NCBI RefSeq assembly: GCF_030463535.1
Contig: NC_132894.1
Location: forward strand, 32,135,625 to 32,199,624
Length of the DNA: 64,000 nucleotides
Source of the DNA: Salminus brasiliensis
Taxonomy: Eukaryota; Chordata; Actinopteri; Characiformes; Bryconidae
Direction: 5' to 3'
Within the stretch, counting starts at the first letter, position 1, and each line of letters starts with the position of its first letter. The position numbers were made by a program, and so were the translations under genes. The notes beneath the pieces were generated by a model. That model had not been told where the DNA came from and ran no database searches. It saw only the letters and a list, made by a program, of their open reading frames with translations. Below, one piece after another: positions 1-12,200 of the stretch.

Positions 1-1097
1 TAGTGCGCTGGCTTGTTATTCTTTTGAAAGAAAAAAGACAGACTTCAAATACGACGTTTTAATTTGTTTGTTTTTCCAACGAACGTGGCCAAGGCGCACG
101 CACACTCACTCTCTCGCACACTCTCACAAACACGTGGTTAAGCTAACCCTTCCTGTTTGCGCACTTAGCTTCATTCAGGGGCGTTACTGACCTTTAAATG
201 AGAAACATGCAATGGTTTCTTTTCCTCAAAGTGTGTCTGGATGATTCCACCATTAGGGTGTCCCACCGATGTTACATTTACAAATATGTGTGTAAAGGAA
301 AGGGCACTTTAAACACAGGTAGCCTGGCTTACCATGGTAGGGCTCCAGTTAGGCCATAGTTGTCGACCCTTGTTGTACTACCAATGTGGGTTCCTTTTGG
401 GCTAACATTAAGGGCCTCAGTTGTGGACCCTAGTTGAATTACCATGGTGGGGCCCAGTTAGATTACAATTGTAGGTCTTAGTTCAGCTATAATTGTGGGG
501 CCCAGTTGGATTACCATTGTGGGGTCTAGTTGAGGTGGGGTCCAATTAGATTACAGTTGTAGGCCCCAGCTGGGCTATCATTGACAGCACCAGCTGGGCT
601 ATTGTGGTGAGCCCCAGTTGGGTGACCATTGTGGGCCCCAGTTGGGCTGCCGTTATGTGCCCAGTTGGGCTACCGTTATGGGCCCAGTTAGATAACCAAT
701 AGTGGTCTCCAGTTGTGTTACCATAGTGAGCCCCATTCAGGCTTTAATGGTGGAATTCAGTTGGGCTACTGTGGTGGGGTGTAGTTGGGGTACGGTGGTG
801 AGGCTCAGGTGGATTACAGTTGTCCCAGTTGGACTACCATTATGTTGGGTTACTTATTCCGTTTACCATGATAGGGCCCAGTTGACTTACCGTGGTGAGC
901 TTTCATGGTGGGATTGAGGTGGTCTACTGCTGTAGGGCCCAGTTGGGTTACTGTTGTGGTTTGGGGGAAATTGTTTTTTTGCTGCTTTAATCATTTTTCT
1001 TGGGGGGCAGGTGGGGGTGGTACAGCACAGAATGCTGTACTGTGGCGCTGTAATAAAGTGCACTATGATTAATGATGCCAATTTGTGTTTGATTCAG
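1..1097 (+). other. NOTUM intron (5' part of gene outside window)
   Basis: No coding exon is visible here. The first recognisable NOTUM exon begins at 1098 in the middle of a codon, so this stretch is the end of an intron whose upstream exons lie left of the window. It is dominated by a degenerate minisatellite (about 310-960). The short open frames in it look like chance openings within the repeat. Confidence 0.75.
310..960 (+). repeat. Degenerate minisatellite, unit about 24 bp
   Basis: Imperfect tandem copies built on the core CCCAGTTGGGCTACCATTG, followed by a GTGGGG-like spacer, with many substitutions and some unit-length changes. It lies wholly in a NOTUM intron. The GGGCCCAACTGGG core, read on the other strand, recurs in dispersed copies near 36.6-36.9 kb and 59.87-60.1 kb, so the array may have grown from such an element. 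Confidence 0.8.
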
Positions 1098-2213
1098 GTA
1101 CAGGCATTCTGTCTCCACAGCCTGAGGAAAACCCGCACTGGTGGAATGCAAACATGGTGTAAGTATTCTCCAGCAGACTGCTCCGTACACACCCAAAGGC
1201 CTTTTCCACTGTGTGTGAATAAGCGCTCTCAGTGCTGCGGCCTGCCCCTGCCCCGCTGCGCTCCCTCCACAGCCTCTAAAGCCAGCATGAGAGATGTGTG
1301 TGTTTACACAGATACAGAGGCAAACACAGACACACACTCACTTTACTTTGATATAGAATCTGGACCACCCAAGGCATGTAGGTCATACACAGCATGGTAA
1401 AACTCAGCTGAACTGTGTGTGTGTGCGCGAACATATATATATATATATATATGTATATTGTTGCTTGCTGTCACATAAACCCTTCAAAAGGCAATTTCAT
1501 AGAAGAAAAAAAGTCTTAATGTTCAATTGAAGTCAATGTAAAAAGATTTTATTCCAATATATTCATTTTTGAAGCATTTTTATTGGTCCAGATCCAAATA
1601 AATTGGAAAAAATGGAAAATTCTGCAAATGGAAAATAATTTCCTCTGCAGACATACACTTCTGCACGTTATAATGCACAAATACTGTCTACATTAGGGAG
1701 GTTGTGGCACATTTTATTTGTTTTCAGTATATGATCATTTGCATGATTATTATAAATAGTGTCCTTTACATTTATAATGTCTCTGGCTCGACCCGTAGCC
1801 CAAAGGGTGAGTCTTAAAGTATCAGCTGTTTGCTTGGACTGCATCCAGGGCTCAACAGGTCCATTAACGAACCTCTACTTAGTCGGCCCTGATGTTTTTG
1901 GAATTGTTAGCGCTGCACAGCGAGAACTCCTTTGTTGTGGAACTACTTTTGGCGGAAGGATTTGACAGCATATTGAGTATGAAATTCAGGGTATCTCTGA
2001 TTTGTTTTGTTTCTTTATTTTGTAAAAACTGGTATAACAGCAGTATAACACTGGAAGTAGTGTGTTATTGCGAATATGTTATATGCATATGTTGTAATAT
2101 GTTATGTTCTATTGCTTAAGTAATAGAGAGAGTTAAAAAAAGTGAGCAGGAAAGCACTCCCGAAAACTGGGTAAAGCTTGAGTGTAAAATTCTGTAATAT
2201 TACTTTACTGTAC

Positions 2214-2269
<56 letters not shown>

Positions 2270-3404
2270 GATGACTGTGTTATACTTGCATTTTCAGATT
2301 TATTCCCTACTGCTCCAGTGATGTGTGGAGTGGAGCTACGCCAAAAACAGACCAAAGTGAGTGACAGTACAGTGTTTTTGAGTGTGGTGAAGTTTTTTCA
2401 CATATAATACAATAGTCTTTGGTCGCAGATGTATGTATAAAATGGAAATATGGTGTCAGTGCTCTACAACCGGTGTCAAATAATTATTGGGTTATAAATA
2501 AATCAGAAGCTGCGAGCCCAGAATGATGAAAAGATCTTTAGATGATTTGAACATAACTGAGAAATTACTGGAACATCAACAAGGAAGAAATGAATATTCA
2601 GAATGTTTAAAGAGCAGTAATGAAATCTCGAGACTCGTCTTTGACCTGATAATACAGTATATGATCATTTGTATGATAATATTTGTGTTTTTTGTCAAAT
2701 TGAATGTTCTTTGTTGTTGTACATAAAATTATGACACAAAATTATGATGACAGGTGACCTCATCAAGAACAGTGCATGTGTCTGGGTTTATCAGTGGTGG
2801 AAAATAAAAGAAGTACAAGCTTTTTTCTTTGCTGTAATATCTAAAAATACAGCCGTAAGTGGCAATACAAGGGGTCCAATCACCATAACCGTGTGTCTGT
2901 GTCTCCAGTTGACCCCTTTATCTCTCTATGTGTGTGTTTGTTTAGATGACTATGCTTTCATGGGCTCGCTGATCATTCAGGAAGTTGTAAAGGAACTCTT
3001 GACCAAAGGGCTGGACAATGCTAAAGTCCTTCTACTAGCAGGAAGCAGGTCAGTATGCATGTAGCGGGACAGACAGTCATGACATTCAAGCTCTTTCAGT
3101 GTCATTCAAGTGTTGAATTTCATTTGAAGTGTAAAGCAGTTTAGAGGCTTCAATGATGTGTGTGTGTGTGTGTGTGTGATTGTATCAGTGCTGGAGGTAC
3201 AGGCGTCCTGCTGAACGTGGACCGTGTGGCCGAGCTGCTGAAGAGCAGAGGTCACGGGTCAGTTCAGGTCAGAGGCCTGGCCGACTCTGGGTGGTTTCTG
3301 GACAATAAGCAGTACCGCTGTACAGACTGTGTGGACACCATGAGCTGCGCCCCCACGGAGGCCATCAAGCGGGGCATCAGGTGAGAGCGAGAGAAGAGAG
3401 AGAA

Positions 3405-3439
<35 letters not shown>

Positions 3440-4977
3440 ATGTGAAATGCTGACACTGCTCTTTGTGCTGTAGGTACTGGGGTGGAGTGGTTCCTGAGCG
3501 ATGCAGGCTTGCTCACCCAGGAGAGGAATGGAACTGTTTCTTCGGTTATAAAGTCTACCCCACACTGAAGAGTAAGGGAGAAACAGCGCCCTCTGCTGGA
3601 TTCACACTCAAACAAGCCATTCACACCATTACCAGCCCTTCCACTCACTCACTTTCTCTCTCTCTCTTGCTCAGGTCCAGTGTTTGTGGTGCAGTGGTTG
3701 TTTGACGAAGCCCAGCTGACAGTAGATAACGTCCATCTGATGGGTCAGCCAGTGCAGGAGGGTCAGTGGCGGTACATCCAGAACCTGGGGATTGAGCTCA
3801 GGAACACCCTCAAAGACGTCCCGTAAGCATTTCCACACTCGCTTCAAAAATACTTATGCTTTCTCACAGATTTTCTCCACATCTAATCTGAATTCCAAAA
3901 GACCAATAAAAGCACACTGATGAAACTTTACCACCTGTTCTTCACTGTGTTCCACAGGGCCATGTTTGCACCTGCCTGTTTATCACATGAGGTGATCACC
4001 AGAAGGTGCGTTTTCCTCTTTCAGCCTTCACTTCAAAGGTTCAGTAATGGAAGTGCTTGGGTTTATGGTCGCTGTTTGCTCGAGTTGATCATTGGAAGCT
4101 AGTTCTTCTCGACAGGGTTGTTGGATATCACTTTTTTGGGCTTACTGGCCATTATTAGGAAGATGACACACAAAACTATAGCAAATGAATAACCGCAGAT
4201 GTTACACACATGGCAGTCGAGCAATGTCCACACCCAAACACACCTCTCAACTAGTTGGTGCTTTACAGTGTGAAGTACTCTGCCAATAGTAATAGAAAAG
4301 ATCAAGTCATAGCACCACCTGCTGTACTGGAGCAGCTAAACCGAAACCGCAGGTTTCCAAAGTGGGTTAGACTTCGCACAAACCTTGTGAGCTTTGTTTC
4401 GCTGCAAGTACACCAAGTCCTTAGGGTGGACTGATACTTGCAATTATCAGGAGATACTGACACTCATAGAATGCTTCTCAGCCAATCACAGTGCACGAGG
4501 GGAACTAACTCAACCCTCAGTGCTGTGCAAAGAGTTCAGGCCTCAAAACGGCTGAAGTGCAACCATGCAAGCTTCATCTTCTCTCTATTTGACTCATGTA
4601 ATGACTCTCTCTCCCTCTCTCTTTCTCTCTCTCTCCATAGTTACTGGATGGACATACAGGTGAAGGGTACGTCTCTGCCTCGTGCCCTCCAGTGCTGGGA
4701 CCGCAGCCTCCACCAAAGCCTCCGTAACCATGGCAACAGCAGCAGCAGTGGCAGCAGCCCCCGCTCTCCGCCCCGAGGCTGCCCGCTGCACCTCATCGAC
4801 AGCTGTCCCTGGCCCCACTGCAACCCCACCTGTCCCGCCATCCGTGACCAGCTGACGGGACGGGAGATGAGTGTGATTCAGTTCCTCACACACATGGGCT
4901 TCGACGTGCAGCGCATGGCACAGCAGCAGGGCCTGGAGCCCAACAAGCTACTGGGCATGCTCAACAATGGCAGCTGA
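1098..4977 (+). CDS. notum: NOTUM, palmitoleoyl-protein carboxylesterase (5' incomplete)
   Basis: Secreted alpha/beta-hydrolase that removes the palmitoleate lipid from Wnt proteins and so shuts off Wnt signalling outside the cell. Exons read as 1098-1158, 2298-2356, 2946-3048, 3189-3380, 3474-3571, 3675-3822, 3958-4005 and 4641-4977, all joining in phase to give 347 C-terminal residues. The nucleophile motif GSSAGGTG is split by an intron inside the catalytic Ser codon (3047-3048 plus 3189). The Asp of FDEAQ (3704-3706) and the His of CLSHE (3986-3988) complete the triad at the 49-residue spacing of human D340/H389. Other family landmarks are [34 protein letters not shown] and [12 protein letters not shown]. 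The end, LGMLNNGS, matches the family C-terminus, and only the Ser/Gly-rich insert in the last exon looks lineage-specific. Signal peptide and N-terminal exons are off-window. Fish have several notum copies; I cannot say which this is. Confidence 0.95.
2217..2268 (+). repeat. (TG)n microsatellite before a NOTUM 3' splice site
   Basis: About 25 uninterrupted TG dinucleotides end some 30 bases before the acceptor of the exon starting at 2298. A shorter TG tract (about 3157-3178) sits about 10 bases before the acceptor of the exon starting at 3189. Confidence 0.95.
3384..3440 (+). repeat. GA-rich tract filling a short NOTUM intron
   Basis: The 93-base intron 3381-3473 is mostly GAGA sequence starting directly after the donor. 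Its complement, a CT tract at about 3653-3669, precedes the acceptor of the exon starting at 3675. A second CT tract (about 4603-4636) precedes the last exon. See the finding on complementary tracts. Confidence 0.95.
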
Positions 4978-4980
4978 GCT

Positions 4981-5014
<34 letters not shown>

Positions 5015-7400
5015 GGCTTGCTAAAGATCAAGGAGAAGAAGAGGAAACGTTAGCTTACCCAATCAGAACACAAGAGGAATAAATTGTACTGGCCAATTAG
5101 AATGCAAACGGGACATTTCAAGTAGCCAATCAAAATACAGGACCTAAAAAAAAAATCAGTTAGCCACTCAAGAGTACAGAACTGAAAATTCAACAACCCA
5201 ATTAAATTGCATGAGGGAAATTTAACTAGCCAATCGGGTTGTAGCCCTGAAAATTCAGCGAGCAAGAATGCTAAACTAAACTAGCCAATCAGAGCAAAGG
5301 CCTGAAAATACTAGGCCAGTCAGAGTGCTAAACTAAAAATTCATCCAGCCAACCAGAGTGAAATACTGATAATTCAGCTAACAAATGAGAGTGAAAGACT
5401 GAAAATTCTGGTAGCCAATAAATGCGAAGGCCTGAATATTCAACTAGCCAATCTGAGTGCAGGGCTTAACATTTATCTAGCCAATCAAAGTGAAGGCCTG
5501 ACAATTCATCCAGCCAACCAGAGTGAAATACAGGAAAAATACAGCTAGCGGATCACAGTGCAGGCCTAAACTTTGGCTAGTCAATCAAAGTGAAGGCCTA
5601 AAAATCTAACTAGTCAATCCGATGGGTTTACACATAATAGGTGCACTGCTGGAGAGCAGTTTGGCTACCCAGTGTTCAACAGCGATGACAAAAACAGGTT
5701 TACAGCTTTGGATTGTTAGTGGCCACATTATTAGAAACCCCCACCATGCTGCTCCACCTTGTTAGCCCTTGTGTTGATTGTCCATTTGTGCTAGCCTTCC
5801 TTTGGCTCTTCATCAGTGCTCAGTTTTTGACCACAGAAGTATGTTTGGCCGCTCTTGAGGGGGGTATGGGTGTGTGTGTGTGTGTGTGTGTGTACCACTC
5901 TCTGCCTGGCAACTCACATGTGTGAACTCCGGCAACACCACTGTATCTCGTACCAGTGCCACACACACTTTACCTTTATCATATCAGCAGCAGCAGTCCT
6001 GTCGTCAAGAACTGACCAATGATGAATAAGCTGGACAGTGTATTTCTTATTCTGGATAAAATGGACCCATTATGTAGGTTGATCTCTGAAGGCGGTCAGT
6101 GTGGAGCAGTATAAGGTTGGAGTTTCTGATATGGCGAATGCATTGGGCATTCTCTATGTATGCACGTTCCAATACAGGCCTTTCAAAACATACATAAAGT
6201 TAATTTGCATAGATATATAATGCTAATGATAACAGGAGGGGGAATCCTCCTGCTCTGCAGACCTCAAAGTTCAAAGCGATGGAGGTAGTTTCACTGTAAT
6301 GATAAGCTTTCTCTGCCCTCTGCTGGCGGCAAAGGCAAACTGCAACAGAACTCATAAACCTCACAAATCAGAAATCATGAACAGGCTTTTTTTTTGGACT
6401 GCAATTTTTTGTTTGTTTGTTTGTTTTTTTGTTGATGTTATTGTTGTTGAGTACATCATTCTGTTGGACCGCCACAGCATATCGAGAGACTGTAACAAGA
6501 CTAGACTCTTCAACAAGAAGCTCCATGGTGCTACAGCAACATTGTTTCCATTCAGTTCAGTTCAGTTCTACATTATTCAGCACTGTTTTTTTTTTTGGGC
6601 CGAGTCTCTTGAGCATGAGCCAGTCCGTGAACTCCAGCAGGAACTCCAGCAGGCAATGGAATATGAACTAACGCCAGCACGGGAACGGCTGCCGATCACA
6701 AATCTCGCTCCCACTCAACCCTCGGGGTGGAGTGAGACGCAAGGCCCCAGCGCTGACGCCTTATTAACATATTGTATATGCTGTCACACAGTATGAAATA
6801 TGCATTTTACAGACACGTATGATATTCTCAGAGAACTGAGAACCAGCCTTCGAGCTCCAGGTCATATTTTGTAACATTTCTAAACAGGAGGTAAATGTAA
6901 GCTACACTGTTGAAGTTATCTATTTAATTTAATATGTAAATCCTATATTTATGAGGACCTCTGAGACAGAGAGGAGCTACTTTGTAAAGTGTACATACCG
7001 TTCAACACTTTCTTCGCTGGTTTGAATCGCATGTCTTTGTAACAAATTTTTAAAAAGGTACATTATAAAGGTGCAAAAAAAACCCAAAAACAACAACATC
7101 TGCTGGATGGTGTCCATGTTTTCTTCTGTGTGAAGCATATAGGGACCCTACCTGATGGCTTTCAAGTTTGAAATGTTATTACAACTGGATGTCATGGCTT
7201 AAAAGTACCATAAAATCATAAACTACACAAACTTAGCAATAGCAAAGTACTAAAATAGCAATGCTGCTTTTTAATCAGTGGCTCTCCCTTTGCTCTGTGT
7301 GAGCATGAAGTCCTGTACAATATTGTGTGTGTTATATTACACTTGCATCTTATAAATATCTACCATACTTCACAGTCTGAACATAAGGAGTTGTGTAGAC
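4978..7400 (+). other. NOTUM 3' UTR and intergenic stretch
   Basis: No coding exon seen. It starts with (CA)n just after the stop codon (4982-5010), then a degenerate minisatellite (5060-5625), a TG tract (5873-5893) and AT-rich sequence. The first clear plus-strand AATAAA I noted is at about 7409, inside a MITE-like inverted repeat. How much of this belongs to the mRNA cannot be judged from sequence alone. Confidence 0.6.
5060..5625 (+). repeat. Degenerate about 42-bp minisatellite with CCAAT motifs
   Basis: About a dozen imperfect copies of a unit containing TAGCCAATCAGAGTG followed by GAAGGCCTGAAAATTCA. It lies less than 100 bases after the NOTUM stop codon, so it is probably transcribed in the 3' UTR. 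Copies carry CCAAT or its near variants. Confidence 0.85.
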
Positions 7401-7579
7401 TCTTAAAAATAAAGGCGATTTGAGCGATGCCATAGAAGAACCACATTTGGCTCTAAAAAGACTGTAATAAGCCGGTCTGTATCTCTGTTACAAACATGGT
7501 TCTGTAATAAACGGAAAGTGGCTCCTCTAAGGCATCGCTCCAAGAACCATTTCCAGCACCTTTATTTTAAAGAGTGTAT
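7399..7579. mobile_element. MITE-like inverted repeat between NOTUM and tmc6
   Basis: The ends are inverted copies of ACTCTTAAAAATAAAGG, and the middle carries the internal match GAGCGATGCC ... GGCATCGCTC. The same family recurs at 18985-19220, 21930-22460, 29755-29936 and 52548-52637. Each terminal repeat contains AATAAA, so the element offers a poly(A) signal to both convergent genes (7409-7414 on plus, 7561-7566 on minus). Confidence 0.75.
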
Positions 7580-8051
7580 TATGAGCAGAAAACAAACATG
7601 CATCTATACAGTATAATCTCATCATAATACATAAATACAAGAGTTTCACAGAATCTTGCTTTAAAAGACACAGGTTTTCAGAGTAGTTCGGTACCAGGTG
7701 CAGACGTCAAGGTCATTTCCCTCCTAGACCAACATCTGTTTCCTACCCTGATCTTAAAATACATTTCTTTAAAAAAAAATGTGCACGTCTCTGCGGGATG
7801 TGCCAGTCTGGTCTGGTCGCTCTTTCCAAAGCAGACATGATGCTTCTGTAGAGTTCAGTGGTGACAACCTTGATGGGATCCCAGGGCTCAACAGTGGTTT
7901 TGTCTGAGTGATGAAGCTCAGATGAAATAATGCAACGATTCCTCGCCACCAGCTTGTAGGGATGCAGCTGTTGAAGATGCAGGGGGCAGAATGGCAAGGG
8001 GCTCCAGATCCAATACCACTCTCAAAGGAGGGTATGGAAGCTTGGGAGAAG

Positions 8052-9152
8052 TCAGGAGTAACTGGAATCCTGAAACAGGAAAGAGGTTTTTTTCAGTGTG
8101 AGAAAACTGTACTCTTTGAATAGGGTTTGTTTGAGCGAGGGTACTGTGCAAGTATGGCAGTAGAATTACAATACACAGTATTACTGCTTAATAAGCATTT
8201 CAATACTAGAGAACAGCAATGCTGGGGCTGCAGAGGGCTATAATATGCACGTTTCTGATGTGAGCAGAAATGTAAAATGTTATATTTTGTGGTCCAACAG
8301 ACTAAGACACCGTCACTATGACCTGGGGATCGCTAGGGTCGAATCCCGGGTCATGCTGCCATCAATTAGCAGCCAGATCCCGAGAGAGCACAATTGGCTC
8401 AGATCTCCCCCTCACACATTACTTCAGTGTGTGATGCTGGCCAGCATGAGAGTCTGCTAAGATGATGCATCAGAGCAGGGTACCCAGCTTTTTCCTCCGA
8501 GCAGTGATGTTGCATCGAAAGCAGTTAAAAAAAAGCAATGGCTGATGTGTGACGTGTGCATGTGTTGGAGGAGACGTGTCAGTTGTCACCCTCCCAGTGC
8601 TGGGAGCATTACATGTGATGTGGGAGAGGACAAATTAGTGGGTGGCAAACGTGATGAAAAATTGGTGTGTGTGTGTATATATATATATATATTATGAGAT
8701 TATTTAGTTATTTCCTTATTTATGTATTGCTGTCTGCCTTCAGGAGATCTGCCAAATGAAAAATACATATTAATTTGATGTATTTTTTTTTTAACTATAT
8801 AGTAGATTACTTCCAGAGTCTCATAAAGAAATATACTGACCTCCCCCAGGATCTGAAACCATCCTGAGGGAGTCCACATATTTCCTTAACTCCAACCTAA
8901 CTTGAAATGCAACCTAACTTGATCCTAAACACCTAGGGCCCTGAGGACTGATTTGAGAACTACTGGACTAGATTTCAGAGGTTTTCAAGATATTTTGCAG
9001 AGTGCGAGCATTCTGACTAATCGGAAATTACCGACCGGGATTTGTGCATGTGGGTGTATAAAAAAAAAAAAAAAACTGGACAATATTCAGCCACATCAAA
9101 GACTAACCATAGTTTTAACATAATAAGGCACAATGATAGCAATGCAAATGTG

Positions 9153-9218
<66 letters not shown>

Positions 9219-12200
9219 CTAACCTTGCTGGCTCCCCGGACGCGACGAGGTGACCGTGGTCTTTTCTGTTCGTGTATATTTTGTAGCCTAGTGATCAAGA
9301 ACTTCTTGTCCTCCCCCTCCTGGACAATGAGAACGAGGAGCTGGGAGTTACAATGTGTTTGGTATTAGACTTATTTTGCTCAGAGTACTTTTTAGAGAGT
9401 GCTTACATTTTCAATCTGCTCCTGAAGCAGCTCAATAATCTTCCTCTGTCCATCTACCACCTGACTGTGGAAGTAGATCACAATCCTGGTGGAAGGAAAA
9501 AAAGAAACACAAAAGTGATTTAAACAACTTGAATCTACACTTTATCCACATTTTATTATTGATACATTACCAAAAATATCTGATCTAACATCAGTGTGAT
9601 ATTATGCTTCTTTATTGCATCATAAACTGTGTGTGTTTTACCACTGTTTGATCCAAATATATGGATAAGATTCAGAATTATTTTAAACACACAAATCTGA
9701 TACATGAAATGGGCTATTGTGTGGCTGGAATGTAGACCATAAATATAGTGTAAGCAGTAAAAAAAAAAGTCTAAGAATTTTATTTTGGGCCATAGTGAAT
9801 ATTTGGACAAAAGTATTGGGACACCTGATCATTCTGTGTTTCTTCTGCAATCAAGGGCTTTTGTTGGAATAACTCTACTCTCTACTGTATTTACTGTTCA
9901 GGAAAGAAGGCTTTTTACTAGATTGTGGAGCACTGCTGTGTGTATTATTACTGAGTGTATTATTGTAAAGAGTGAGAATGAGAACGAGCAAGAGCGCAAG
10001 TGAGAAAAATAGGAAAGTGTGACTCACAGGAAGATGCTGGCAGCAAGGAAGAGGAAGAAAGGGTTCTCCACCAGGTATGTATGAGCCCAGGTGAGCCAGG
10101 TCAGTCGAGGGTTGTCCTTGGCCAGCTGTTCCACCCACCTCTTCCCTGACTGGAACATGGTGTTAAGGCCCTGGAAGGGCCCGCAGCTCTCAGATGGCTT
10201 TATTCTGCTCCACAGAGAGAAACAGAAGAAGAAGGGTGTTAATCTCTGGCCTTACAATGCAATTATGGTTCTTGCATCATTAAATCTGAAATCAAATCTC
10301 ATTCAACTTTTACAATTTAGCTACTGGCTACCAGCACTGGTAGGGTGAAGGTTGGCATGTGCTTCCAGTTCACATGAAGCTCTACTGCAGAGGTGCACAA
10401 TCCCAGTCTTGGAGGGCCAATCTTAGCAGCAGAGCTTCATGTGCTTCACCCTACCAGTAGAACTGAGCACCTCTCCTTCAAACAGCTGGACACATTTGAA
10501 GGAGAACACTAACTGCCAGCTCTGTTAGGTCAGCAACCAGTTGCCCATACTAGCCATCATTACCTCGAGTGATGCTATGTTAGCATGGATGCACCTGGCT
10601 AGCACTGTGTTGAGTGACAGGGTAGAGAGAGGGCCATCCTATCCAGCCAAAGAAAGTAAGGCCAATAAAGCTCTCTTAGACTCTTGGCCAAGGATGGCTG
10701 GGCAACACTGAGGATTAAACCTGCGACCGTTAGACGACTGGAGCAATGTTCAGATAGCTTTGCCACCCAGGTGCCCAGAATTATTTGTAAAGATACATTT
10801 GTGCGACTGGAATTTAGGTAATAGAACAACCTTCATATCTTTTAACCCCTTAAACCCCAGGTTAATGATTCATATAACTACTGTATAGCAGTTAAGCATA
10901 CCAGAGTTCCTGAGTGTTGAGCCCCACAGGGTTCTATTTTAGGGCCTACGGAACTGTAATGTAAATTATGACAGTAACAAAGTGTGTGCTTACATAAAGA
11001 GGTTAATGCACTAAAACACAGTGTGTGTAAAGACGGAGACTACATCAAGTCTGACATCATAAACCTGTAGTTTATGTGTCTGTGTTTTTGAATGAGCAAT
11101 TCACTCACGTCCACATGGTGTAGGTGACACACACTGCTGCTCCCAGGAAAGAGGGGAAGCAGAGAAGGGTGATGAAAAAGGTGGTCATCTGGCTCGCCCT
11201 CCACGGCTTCCTGGGAGCCTGACAATTCATCATCAGACTAGTCTGCGAGAGAAAGACAGGGGAGAAGCGTGAGTCTCAATAATCAGACGTAAAGGCATGT
11301 GCAAACATGCACCCTCCTGCTGCCTGCCCGGCTCCTGTCTCATGCCTCACCTTTTTCATGTAGAAAAGAAGGAGCAGCTTGATGACCTGCACTACAGGCA
11401 AGAGGGGAGTAAACAGCAATCCCAACCTGCACACAAGCACACCCCGTTAGCCCCGAGGACTGCAATGCCTAATGACCGGGCTATTCACTAATTTATTAAC
11501 TTATCATGGCATCATGGGATGTGTAGTTACCAAGCTAGCGTCTGTCCATAGATGAGTTCAAGAACATTCCGTGCAATATCGAACACAGGCTTCCTCTCCT
11601 TTTTCAGAACCTTCTGTGAAAATAACCTGAAAAAGTAGAAAGGGAAAGCATGTCAGCTTAAGGAAGTGGTTTTGCTGGTGAATCAGAAATGTTGTTGATT
11701 GGCTTTTTAATGCTTGCTATGCTCTGTAGGGATGTAGCGTTCTAGTAAACCATACTGTACTGAACTGACTAGTGTGTTAACATATTAGCTTATGGCTAGA
11801 ATGTTAGTTCGGGACACTGTAAAGCTTAAGTTTTTATTTCCAAAGTTGATTTGATAAAAATTCTTCAAATTAACATATTAAGGCTGGTTTCAGCCACTCC
11901 TCCATTTGCTCCATTGAAAAATACAGTCTACAAAATCACTCCGCCATACTGTATCAAAACAAAGGACACAATTTGTGAATCGTTACACTGCTAATGTCTT
12001 GCTCTTTAAGTGACGTAGTTTGGCTGGGAACTCACCGCCACAGGAACTCTCCAAAGAAGGTATCCAGCATTGTGAAGATGAAGTCCATCAGCAGGAATCG
12101 ATACAACTCTTGTCCCACAAAACTCTCCCAGCACTGATCACACACACAACAACAAGTCCAGTCAGGTTTAATCACCTTCAGAATCTAAGTGTAACCTACA

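Noticed and set aside
987-1337. Open frames on both strands around the first NOTUM exon
   Set aside because: Only 61 bases (1098-1158) fit NOTUM with splice signals; the rest is minisatellite and CA-rich sequence.
4438-4640. NOTUM exon extended upstream of 4641
   Set aside because: The frame is open back to 4438, but the CT tract ending CCATAG at 4640 is a clear acceptor and the residues before it do not match NOTUM.
5060-5625. Promoter with multiple CCAAT boxes
   Set aside because: The motifs are part of a tandem minisatellite behind the NOTUM stop codon and no gene starts downstream on plus; kept only as a finding about the repeat.
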